This document shows, piece by piece, positions 27,101-34,484 of a stretch of 64,000 nucleotides of DNA (position 1 is the first letter of the stretch; the number at the start of each line of letters is the position of its first letter). Position numbers and translations under genes: made by a program. Source of the stretch: a virus; IMG/VR virus record IMGVR_UViG_3300042507_006854, positions 1 to 64,000 of that record; one strand, written 5' to 3'. The notes below the pieces were generated by a model, which saw only the letters and a program-made list of their open reading frames with translations, was not told where the DNA came from and made no database searches.

Positions 27101-30100
27101 GCTGAGATGCAAACAAAAGCTGAATTGGGTGTTGGAGAAATTAACAAACAAGTATTAGGCCAAGCTTTCAATATGTTGCCAGATAGCTTGAAAAAAGCTT
27201 TCAAAGAGCAGGGGATGGGAGCTTTTAATAGTATTGAGCAAATTGCTCTTGCTCAAGACTTGGCTCGAAATCAGTTATTGCAACAAATATTAGATACTCT
27301 TCGTGCTGGAACGGGTGAAAAGTATGGAGATTTTTCAGCTAGCAGAACTGGAACATTTAATCAAGATGCGGCTGGAGGAGGTGGCTTGAATCCTACGGGT
27401 GTTGGAAGAGCAGAAGACATCAATAATTACACTCCACAAGCCGTAGTCGAGCAAGCTAAGACTCCAGGAACCGATTCTTTTTCGAAAGCAGTTAGTGATA
27501 GAGTTTCGACCTTTAATGATGTTAATTTTACTGGGGAAGATGGATCTCCACGAACACTAAGTAAATGGTTTAATGAGCAAGCTCCTTTAGATTTAACTAC
27601 CGGCTTAACAACAAAATTATCAGATTTAAATGGAGTTATTGGTGCTGTTATAAATGATGAAATGATTCCAGATAATAGTTCTGAAAATCCAATGATGGTT
27701 CCAAAAGATCCTTTGGGATTAGGAATTAATGATGCTATAGGTACGACCGCTGCCGAAATTGCAGGAACAGATCCAGAATTACAAAAAGCTGCTGATTTGA
27801 TTAGAAATACCGATAGTAGGTATTCAGATAATGTTCCTTTGACTATAGAAGATATTAATGATAAGTATACTTCTTCATCATCTTCATCTTCTTCCGATGC
27901 TTATCAATCACAACTAGATAAAGATTACGAAGAATGGAAAGCAAAAAATAAAGCAAAAGGAGAAGTTCCTAAAGGTTTTAAAGATGAAATATCTTCAATT
28001 CGTCGTGGGGTGGGGGGTGCTAAACCATGGCATTCTCCTTATCTAACCGAAATTAATGGGGAACCAGCTTGGGTTCATACTGGGGAAACAGTTACAAAAA
28101 TGGGCCCAAATGGTGAAATGGGGGTTTTAACTCCGGATATGAAAAAAGCTTTAAATTTTGCTGAGGGTTCCATACCAGATGACTCAGCTGTCGCAGCATT
28201 TTTATCTCAATTCAGAAAAAAACGTAATTTTGGAGATGCCGGATACAAAAAATTTAGAGATTGGTTCCGTGCCAATGACGCTGCCGCACCAAAAAATTTA
28301 GGAGGAGCTCCAAGAACAAAAGGCTTTGGATTACAAAATTTTGCTAGGTATGGTAATGATTTATTTAGTGGAGGAACTGCGGGGGCCGGTGGCTATTTTG
28401 ATCCAGCAGATAAGTTTAATGCTTTTAGACCTCCGGTAATACCACCACCGATACCAGGAGCATCTTCTTTAGATAATACTATTAGACAAGATAGACTTGA
28501 TAAACAATTTCGTTTTTCTGAAAAGGACTTTAGAGTAAGAAGGCATGAATTTACACATGCTATGCAAAATGATACGGCTGGATCTAAAGCTGGACAAATG
28601 TTTAAAGGAAAAGCAGCAAAATTTTTTGGAGTCGGAAGAACTGATCCTCAAAAATTTGGAAAATGGACCCAACTAATTGAAGAAACTCAAGCAAGAATTG
28701 TCGAAAAAAGAAGTTTGACTGGCGGTGTTCTTGATATGATAAAGGATGCAGATTTTTATGCAGATTATTATAAAAAGAATCCAGAAGTTTCTAAATCATT
28801 TAAAATGCTTTCTCCTTTAAAACGTTTGGGCGATATACCATATGATCCTGTTTTACAAAAAATTACAAGCCCATTAAATTTAATGAGTCGTAATATTATG
28901 TCAGGTAATATTTCAGTATCTGAAGCTGGAAAAGGGATGGTCGAACAATTCAAAAATATTCCCCAGTTGTTACAAAATCCCGAAATGCTTAAACAATTGG
29001 GGGGTGGTATTTTAAAAGGCGGGGCTGTTGGTATGGGTACCCAATATGCTGGAGAAAAACTTATTCCAAAATTTGATGGTAAAAATAAGGATGGTGAGAT
29101 GTCTTATTTGGAAGAAGTTGCCAATGAATTAAGATCTTTTGGTATTGCAACCGGGTCTGGAGCAGCGGCTGGAGCAGCTGGAACCGGTGGCGCGGGAACA
29201 ATTTTAGGAGCTATTGCTGGAGGAACTACTGATGTTTTAGGTAAATTATGGAGATTAGGTTCTTCTAGCGTCGAACTAGCAAAACTTACATATGACGAGT
29301 ACGGAAGAGAAGATAAGATTAACGCCCAACAATCGGAATTACAAAATAGATCTAAAAAATTAGCAGAACAAGCTAGATTAAAACGTCAAAAATCAGAAAC
29401 GCAAAGAATGGAAAGTATAGGCATGTTAAAACAAAAAGGCCCATCCGTATCAATGCCAATGATGCCATCCACTTTAGATTTTGCAAATGCCGCAACTAGA
29501 AATAAACAACAAACACAATTTAATAAACAAATCACTACCGCACAAACAAAACCAACTAATCCATATAGACTAATCGGCGGAAAAGGAAATGCTCCGGCAA
29601 CTCAAATAGATACAAGAACTGGAACGGGAACTTTAGTGCCTCGTGCAGAAGCTGTTAATCCAAGTCGCGGAATTTCTACATCAACAAGTTATGCCCAAGA
29701 TCCAGAAGTTCAAAAAGCTATTAAGTCTGGTGACATTAGAGCTATTGAACAGGCAACAGTAAAAGCTAGAGAGAGGGCTGGTAAGTCATTCGAAACTCCT
29801 GGTAGTGATTTTGCTAGACAATATAAATTTAAAGAAGATTTAGTAACCGCTTCTCAGATTGGTGAAATTGGTGGTATCGTCACTGGAGGAACACAGGCTG
29901 AAGTTGATGATTATTATAAGAAAAAAGCCAAAGAATTTGGAATGTCAGATCGTTTTATTACAGATTATATTGAACCAAGAGAAAGAAGAAAAGAAGAGCA
30001 AAAACTAAACCCACCAAAAAGAAATTTTACTGAAAAAGGCGCTAGAAGTAGATTAAAAGATATATTGGATGGTTATGATGCTTTAATGCGTGGAAATAGA

Positions 30101-31261
30101 AGCATGGCTCAAACACAAGCATATCAAGCTAAAAAACAAGAATTACAAAGGTTATTTAATTCCGGTAATTTTGAAGGAATATATAATACATATGATTCTT
30201 TACCAAAGAGTGACCAGCCACGAGGGTTTAGAACTCAAGATGGAAGTTTTATAGTAGCTCCTCCGACTCCAACCCCAGAACCAGCGTATAGAAATGCTGA
30301 AGAAGCTCGTTTAGCGGGGAGAAACGTTTTGCGACCAGGGGCAGTTGGAGCGATGACAAGAGTAGAGCGCGATGATGGAACTTTAAAAACACTTTTTAAT
30401 GCTTCCTCTGTAAACCCAGAAATTCCAAAAGCAATGGCGGCAGCAAATGAAGCTGCAACAATGGCATCTATTAAACAAACTTTAGCTATTAGCGATTTTA
30501 ATAGTGGTAGGGGCCCCGATCCAAGAAAAATGGATTTTACTCCCAAAGTGTTACCCCCGGTTTTAGATTATAGTGGTAGTGTTTCACAGCCTGGATTAGC
30601 AAACTATAACCGTACCATGAATCTTTCGCCTATTAATCCTGAAGGTATAGATTTATATAAAAACCTCAAGGGAACTGAAAGACCAGATGGGTCTGTAAGC
30701 ACCGGAATTCCTAAATCATGGGAAACTATAAATAAAATAGAAGAAGAAAAGAAAAGGGCAAAAAATTATGCACAGGGATTAGTAAATAGATCCTTCTTGG
30801 CTGAATTAGCTAATGGTGGGGTTCCGGTTCAAGATAGTATTCCTGGAATCGGCCCTGTAGTTATCGATAAAAATACAGAATATAGCGCAGCTAATGCTGT
30901 AGCAAGAAAAGGTTTATCTCAAGGAATGTACGAATCTCGTAAAATGCAGAATATTTCTGCACAAGGTTTTTCTCCAAACTTTGCAGTTAAAAAAGCTGAT
31001 ACTCAACCATCTCCAAACAACTTTAGTATAAAATTGGGCGATATGGTAATTAATAGTGCTTCGGCTCAAAATAATCCCGAGCTATATGGTAAAGATTTTG
31101 GTTCCGAATTACAATCTAGAATTCCAGATGTTATTGAACAAATTAGATCTGACATGGATAAAAAATATGGTAGGGTTGCAGACTTAGTTCGTCAAAATGA
31201 AAATATGTTTGTAAACAAGGTTCCGCCTAAGTCTCGTGGAAACGCGGCCTTAAGAACATAA
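21158..31261 (+). CDS. giant tape measure protein with embedded enzyme-like segments
   Basis: 3367 residues. N-terminal ~350 residues are TP901/PhageMin_Tail-like (SKLAD-type helices; VAKAATEFSRQGLGIAETLKR; TARGGAVIGNSFKTIFTRLQ). GFIPNFA-type repeats lie at 545, 631, 847, 1096 (GFIPDFE), 1168 and 3270 (GFSPNFA). Between them are two PD-(D/E)XK-like segments: D656...D677...D706-A-K708, and E974...D993...E1015-A-K1017. Residues ~1180-2000 are long helices with hydrophobic stretches near 1270-1345. An 8-serine linker at ~2239 precedes HEFTH at 2463-2467 with Glu2508/2509 about 42 residues on, a gluzincin-like zinc site. Normal role: set tail length and pass into the host during DNA ejection. The enzymatic readings are from motif spacing only. 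Confidence 0.85.
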   Translation: MAAINIDVGANTRRAERDIQKLVSKSYNINLKTKGDQPLGRITGKVNEFTKSLDASNARVIAFGASAGIIFGVQRAFEALATSVIDTQKSLADINVILNVSSSQLQKFGGELFGIAKNTGQSFQEVAKAATEFSRQGLGIAETLKRTSEALILSRLSGLDAAKSVEALTAAVNSFASQAVTATEIVNKFANVDAAFAVSSADLADAISRVGSSAAQSGVNLDELIAIVTAAQQTTARGGAVIGNSFKTIFTRLQRTKTIDLLEGLGVNTKDSSGQIKSTINLLTDLAKVYDQLGTLQQAEVAEKVGGVFQINILKAALADLGKEFSVYNSALQVAGSSTDQAIRRNEELNKTYAAQLNAIQENAKQLGASVGDRLFGPAFNRVVGNANDILGTVNAGDGNGIGATLGKGILDGLGQVIAGPGLALLGGIFIKLFADLSKFIGGSLKELLNLNNASKQQQALQQSISAILQKNPDLFKLMQQGTVGLNKGAEILLASLRAQTVELQKQEAIAAKIAAQFLRSGNVTMVGGIPTATTGKPPKTKSGGFIPNFANVSQKQVIGETAGALKGGYEPGKIVRIKGMVANDAEEFIKYQGVSKPEIRPPADSKAGKDHRKKLKNKLGFIPGEDKATGFIPNFAEDKNILKYQKSFAAGKVFDNAIALSLGLKKAYVEDRDVIDFAPNLLAPPTIDNKVKTLLGINPKTLYGDAKLSGSDDNIASYISKILRLPGTQIRNNTVIPASKGGSILIPGSGDNDSLKNLRAGVGTILKKNPSVAQTSVFQNSGLEKGESLFLPNVLIDSVKNITRQTVFGNVAGGGKNFQDFNVRKSAAENIASRFGFKKAKTFASGFIPNFAKASKEESVNLGDISSNPSYRSKLLSVIIPQPSKSLLKFPAEAKYGDTLYTTTGLPVSGPNPDITKRLSQQNIPNLHKNIGKVVLDQANVFGQSLGATKFMSSVSELPNLGGVNSAAGIAFEGGVLNALGKSIGSKNARVDFSSASLNSQIKKIFNNAPGSYEAKNRPSRPLINDGFLKFLSRAKPGSVKSPRSGGFKEAQALRAQALKNFELEGRTYKRGPQLNNEIEKEIAKIRSSRGMAAGFIPDFEEMKQSAMSAERKFGKGAKMDEYKGLLYVRQPGQSSNFKTMMKEDHPEGFAAAVANSAKSQGIASQGFIPNFAINESTAPADLTASISAVVTQLGGLAFMLSFAKGQYQESLKQLTSANVAAAKAQAQNVLALKKLQAGGGVRNEPGGFLNAQQSIKRAEAGTFAQKSGALLGSNALALTFLGPIIAETIKNAIGQQTKEARVQSSVASGFGQAATFAGFGALMTPMNPLVGGGVGLAAGAMLGLVDVIKQANTNIPELSAAAKKASEDLTRINDAGQKVQTQFEQVSQLRESGEQEKAGKLEADLLKLIGKEFRDRPELASQAASAVINQDFKSLTAALEKNTQAVLKQKITEDRNLLIGEFIEGAGGKQAGKQFVDIVPIESFDEQALNKLIEFSNQASQTKPDVVRKVTTGEAFGNPLNQKAFENTKIISENLLNFLASTEKLNPGDIDKLRAAFADDPALAIEALAAIKNPALDTLKAVEATARNSAKGNKIIAAITDALSKAQSIYAQFAINAQAAVDLQLSSQRSIREAYKNIAESQGQRDVSLLTAVGNPQAAKNVRINTEIKKFNTEFANAVNSSFDSIISNVASAVVTSGQKTLAGFSDIGSGDGTEGRAIQNIDAATTFAEAFQRQFNINNFKDLIGIGGENFDIQDFEGFNVQSVLNEISSKLGLDQGDPEAKALLERIRESLNEANTKLLDQKAILAQQLTVLANQEYAANFQELMTAITKSFGGMESFRNFNNQFSMTDELNRAIGSLFGLRNASGPKTDIETARALSSIVEELSKLAGSNIVTNSQGGLRPELAPVIDAIVKGRALDIEKTINSVLTGPLSKTGQGGALQTAFLNELIDNLGISRTKEDGTLKTQQELVREVSLKNAEMQTKAELGVGEINKQVLGQAFNMLPDSLKKAFKEQGMGAFNSIEQIALAQDLARNQLLQQILDTLRAGTGEKYGDFSASRTGTFNQDAAGGGGLNPTGVGRAEDINNYTPQAVVEQAKTPGTDSFSKAVSDRVSTFNDVNFTGEDGSPRTLSKWFNEQAPLDLTTGLTTKLSDLNGVIGAVINDEMIPDNSSENPMMVPKDPLGLGINDAIGTTAAEIAGTDPELQKAADLIRNTDSRYSDNVPLTIEDINDKYTSSSSSSSSDAYQSQLDKDYEEWKAKNKAKGEVPKGFKDEISSIRRGVGGAKPWHSPYLTEINGEPAWVHTGETVTKMGPNGEMGVLTPDMKKALNFAEGSIPDDSAVAAFLSQFRKKRNFGDAGYKKFRDWFRANDAAAPKNLGGAPRTKGFGLQNFARYGNDLFSGGTAGAGGYFDPADKFNAFRPPVIPPPIPGASSLDNTIRQDRLDKQFRFSEKDFRVRRHEFTHAMQNDTAGSKAGQMFKGKAAKFFGVGRTDPQKFGKWTQLIEETQARIVEKRSLTGGVLDMIKDADFYADYYKKNPEVSKSFKMLSPLKRLGDIPYDPVLQKITSPLNLMSRNIMSGNISVSEAGKGMVEQFKNIPQLLQNPEMLKQLGGGILKGGAVGMGTQYAGEKLIPKFDGKNKDGEMSYLEEVANELRSFGIATGSGAAAGAAGTGGAGTILGAIAGGTTDVLGKLWRLGSSSVELAKLTYDEYGREDKINAQQSELQNRSKKLAEQARLKRQKSETQRMESIGMLKQKGPSVSMPMMPSTLDFANAATRNKQQTQFNKQITTAQTKPTNPYRLIGGKGNAPATQIDTRTGTGTLVPRAEAVNPSRGISTSTSYAQDPEVQKAIKSGDIRAIEQATVKARERAGKSFETPGSDFARQYKFKEDLVTASQIGEIGGIVTGGTQAEVDDYYKKKAKEFGMSDRFITDYIEPRERRKEEQKLNPPKRNFTEKGARSRLKDILDGYDALMRGNRSMAQTQAYQAKKQELQRLFNSGNFEGIYNTYDSLPKSDQPRGFRTQDGSFIVAPPTPTPEPAYRNAEEARLAGRNVLRPGAVGAMTRVERDDGTLKTLFNASSVNPEIPKAMAAANEAATMASIKQTLAISDFNSGRGPDPRKMDFTPKVLPPVLDYSGSVSQPGLANYNRTMNLSPINPEGIDLYKNLKGTERPDGSVSTGIPKSWETINKIEEEKKRAKNYAQGLVNRSFLAELANGGVPVQDSIPGIGPVVIDKNTEYSAANAVARKGLSQGMYESRKMQNISAQGFSPNFAVKKADTQPSPNNFSIKLGDMVINSASAQNNPELYGKDFGSELQSRIPDVIEQIRSDMDKKYGRVADLVRQNENMFVNKVPPKSRGNAALRT

Positions 31262-31262
31262 T

Positions 31263-32837
31263 ATGAATTTTCCAAATGTCCAAGTTATACAAGCTTCTAG
31301 TCGATCCGAATTTTTTGGAGCTAGCTCGAGATGGAAAAGTATTATAGAAATAACTGTAGAGGGTAGTTATTTAGCTTTAGAAAATTCAAATGGCTATACA
31401 CAAACGCACGCCCAAGCCAATCAAACAGAAAATGCAAATTTTGGTGGCGGAACTTTTTATAGTAGTTTAACTGTTAACGGGGTGAGTTTTGGAGAGGGGT
31501 ATGTAAACTCTTTCAGGGCTGAAGCTGGTGGGGTTGATATTCAAGATAAAAAATATACGGCAACCATTGTTATTCCTAGAGATGGTAATGTTACACAGTT
31601 AAGTACAGATGGTGCCGGTTCTGTACCAAAAGGAGACTTTAAATATTTAGATTCTTTTACTGAAACAAGCTCCTTTTCTAAAGGCCCTGGAGTTGTTGAT
31701 AATTATAATCAAAGTATATCTTTATCTATCGCTCCCAAAACAAAAGCCGCTGGAAAAGGTATTGCTTCGGGTATTATTCGTGGAGCTATAGAAAATAATC
31801 AATTAACTTCTTTGATAAACGGTCAGTATAAAAAAAGTGTTAAAAAGGTTTATGAGCAAACTTATGATGAAGTAACAAATTCTTATAGTACTGTTGTTGA
31901 TTTTCAATTATATTCAAGATCTGACGCCCCTGGAAACACAGACAATCTTTTAGTTAAAACAAATGTAACGGTTGAATTTTTATCTAACGGAGCAGTAAAC
32001 ATTACTGAAAATGGAGAATGTATCGGTAATCAAAATTCCGCTTCTCAAAGTCGTTATTCAGAAGCCGCTGGTCAAGCAGCGACTTTAATGAAGAACGCTT
32101 TTGGTCGTTGTTCAAGTTACTTACCAGCCGGTAATCATAATCCATTAATTGATTTTCCAATTGCCAAAAGTAGTACGGCAGTTCCTTTTGAGGGCAGGGC
32201 TGGTTATTCTGTTACCTACACTAATTCTAAAGAGATAAAAAATAAAAAGGGCTATTGGGAGTATTCGATCTCTATTGAAAAAGATACTGGCGGCGAACAC
32301 ACGGGAACAGAAAATGGCACTATTACTGGCGCTGAAGAATTAAGACTTGGTAAAGAAAAATATAATAATGCTAATTCTGTATGGAGTTCTGTAAAAAGCG
32401 GTGTTAAATCACGAATTAATGGTTATATGCCTAAACAAGGACAAGATTTAACTTTTTTTGAAAGCCATAATGAAATTGACGGTGTTATTACATATTCAAG
32501 AACTGTTACAACGAGTAATAGTTTAACCACAAATCAAAATATTAGAAAAAAAATGGTCACAGTAACAGAAGATTATGAAAAACCACTATATAGTACTTTC
32601 GGTATCGTTGGTAAAAAAGAAATTGCTCAAGTTAGGGATAATAAACTACCAATGGAAACAACTGTAACTATTGTTTTGAATGGCAAATATGATACAAGTA
32701 TTAGTACATATTTAGGCGAAGCCAAAAGTCTTGGACAGGGGAAAAGAAAAGGTGGGTATTACAGTAAAGTAAGTTACAGTTTTTCAAAAGCTAATAGAGA
32801 GTTTAACTATTCACAAACCTCTTTTAAAATGGTATAA
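31263..32837 (+). CDS. distal tail protein A (paralogue of next gene)
   Basis: 524 residues directly after the tape measure (TAAtATG). N-terminal part looks like a distal-tail beta domain (SSRWKSIIEITVEGSY ... NGVSFGEGYVNSFRAEAGG). Two similar units follow, each with long strands, a helix (QAATLMKNAFGRCSSYLPAG; KEKYNNANSVWSSVKSGVKS) and a closing strand such as VITYSRTVTTSN. The neighbour at 32879 has the same order, so the two are probable paralogues forming rings below the tail tube. Exact role (Dit-like or baseplate ring) is inferred from position. Confidence 0.55.
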   Translation: MNFPNVQVIQASSRSEFFGASSRWKSIIEITVEGSYLALENSNGYTQTHAQANQTENANFGGGTFYSSLTVNGVSFGEGYVNSFRAEAGGVDIQDKKYTATIVIPRDGNVTQLSTDGAGSVPKGDFKYLDSFTETSSFSKGPGVVDNYNQSISLSIAPKTKAAGKGIASGIIRGAIENNQLTSLINGQYKKSVKKVYEQTYDEVTNSYSTVVDFQLYSRSDAPGNTDNLLVKTNVTVEFLSNGAVNITENGECIGNQNSASQSRYSEAAGQAATLMKNAFGRCSSYLPAGNHNPLIDFPIAKSSTAVPFEGRAGYSVTYTNSKEIKNKKGYWEYSISIEKDTGGEHTGTENGTITGAEELRLGKEKYNNANSVWSSVKSGVKSRINGYMPKQGQDLTFFESHNEIDGVITYSRTVTTSNSLTTNQNIRKKMVTVTEDYEKPLYSTFGIVGKKEIAQVRDNKLPMETTVTIVLNGKYDTSISTYLGEAKSLGQGKRKGGYYSKVSYSFSKANREFNYSQTSFKMV

Positions 32838-32850
32838 AAAAATGGATAAG

Positions 32851-32878
32851 CGTGTAATAATTATAAAGGAAAAAGGAT
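32851..32878 (+). promoter_or_regulatory. GTGTAA element with ribosome-binding site
   Basis: CGTGTAATAATTATAAAGGA then AAAAGGAT before ATG 32879. Lies in a 41-base gap between the paralogous tail genes. Confidence 0.5.
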
Positions 32879-34483
32879 ATGGCATCATACGGAGGTTTTA
32901 ATTTTAATTCATTATGCGGTGGACACGAACCTTTTGTAGGGATTGAAGACGAACAAGTTCTTGTCGGTGGAAGATTTAAGACTGCTAAAAAGGTAATTAT
33001 ACAAGGCCGAATTTATAATGATGGTTTCGAACAATCTTGTATTAAGTCTAATGCAATTAGTCAAAAAATTAATTCTTTACTTTTGGGTGTAAAGGACGAC
33101 TTTGTACCTTTAAATGCTGGGGGATTTTCTTTACCAATTGCAAGATGTGAATCGGTTGAAGTAAACCAGTCAAGTGTTTTTGAAGGGGCGGATTTTACAG
33201 CGGAGTTTCTAGGCTACCCTACTACTTTGGCGGCTTTTGGAGAAAATATCTTAGACCCTGTAGATACTAGGCAAATTAAAGAAAATAATGATGGAAGTAT
33301 TTCATTAATTAGAAATATCTCTGCAAAAGGTATTAGTACAGATGCGTCTCTTAATGGTATTAGTAACGTTAGAAAATGGATTGCGGGTTTAAATATCGAA
33401 ACACCACCACAAATATTTTTTCAAATAGGCCAACTGCAAAATCCTGATAATTCTGTTAAACCTCGTAGAATAGTAGAAACAATTAATAGATTTGAAGGTT
33501 CTGTCAGCATGGAAATTGAATTTGTTTATAGACCTGGGGCGAGAGCAGAAGAATTATTAAATTATAGTGTTGATGTTAGTTATGATGATAAAAGTGGTAT
33601 ATACTCTGTCACCTTAAACGGTAGTTTAACAGGTCATTTATATTCTACAAAATCTAGTTTAAAATCCGCTCTGGGTAAAGTTAATTTTTACACCTTAGCG
33701 TCGGATGCTTTTAAAAAAATTACTGGATTTAATTATTTAAATCGAAAAGAAGAACAATTTAATACTACAGAAGAACTAGAAAATAATACTATTAATTTTA
33801 GTTATACTTATGTTAGTGATCCATTTGATTTAAAAAAATCTTTTTCTGGAGAAGTTAGTTATGATTATGTACGAGATATAACAACTGTTAAAGTAACTGG
33901 GGCAATTACAGCTAGAGGTACTGAAAGAGAAAGAGATACAGCCCTACGTAACGAAATCACAAAATTAAGAAATGGCGGTCTATATGGCGAAGCAAATAGT
34001 TATTTTACTAAATATGCCGTTGAAAAAACTCCACCATTAAGTCGTTTTCCGGTATCTGAATCTATAACTACTGATGAATATGATAATACAATTAGGCAAA
34101 TTAATGTTAGTGCAGAATTTAGTAATCAATATGAAGACAAATCAGGATTAACAAAATACGAGTCTACTGTTTCTGCAAGCCCAAGTTTAGATGTTTACTT
34201 ACCAATACATTTTTTAAATGAAACCGATGGCGTTTTTAAAATGAATTTTTTTAAACGCGGAAATATTTCTGTACAATGCTCTGCATTGGCATCAAGTAAA
34301 TCTGCCGGTGGCGCTATAAAAAGTTTAGGTGAAAAGGATTTAGATGGAATTGCTACGACTGTTGGGGTGAATGGCGTTCGAATTCCAACCGAATTTAATT
34401 TATCAACTCCAGAATATTCTGACGGCGGTTATAGTTTTAATTTCTCTAAAACAGAGAATGTAGAAACTTCCGTTTTTAAATAA
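32879..34483 (+). CDS. distal tail protein B (paralogue of preceding gene)
   Basis: 534 residues. Same architecture as the gene at 31263: an N-terminal beta domain (VGGRFKTAKKVIIQGRIYND ... ESVEVNQSSVFEGADFTAEF), then two units with strand-helix-strand order (YSVDVSYDDKSGIYSVTLNG, a helix with KSALGKVNFYTLASDAF, then NTINFSYTYVSDP; and EVSYDYVRDITTVKVTGAIT, a helix with RNEITKLRNGG, then YDNTIRQINVSAEF). The internal duplication is visible by eye. The phrase on Cys13-Gly-Gly-His and IARCES suggests few disulfides. Likely a distal tail or hub-connecting ring. Confidence 0.55.
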   Translation: MASYGGFNFNSLCGGHEPFVGIEDEQVLVGGRFKTAKKVIIQGRIYNDGFEQSCIKSNAISQKINSLLLGVKDDFVPLNAGGFSLPIARCESVEVNQSSVFEGADFTAEFLGYPTTLAAFGENILDPVDTRQIKENNDGSISLIRNISAKGISTDASLNGISNVRKWIAGLNIETPPQIFFQIGQLQNPDNSVKPRRIVETINRFEGSVSMEIEFVYRPGARAEELLNYSVDVSYDDKSGIYSVTLNGSLTGHLYSTKSSLKSALGKVNFYTLASDAFKKITGFNYLNRKEEQFNTTEELENNTINFSYTYVSDPFDLKKSFSGEVSYDYVRDITTVKVTGAITARGTERERDTALRNEITKLRNGGLYGEANSYFTKYAVEKTPPLSRFPVSESITTDEYDNTIRQINVSAEFSNQYEDKSGLTKYESTVSASPSLDVYLPIHFLNETDGVFKMNFFKRGNISVQCSALASSKSAGGAIKSLGEKDLDGIATTVGVNGVRIPTEFNLSTPEYSDGGYSFNFSKTENVETSVFK

Positions 34484-34484
34484 A

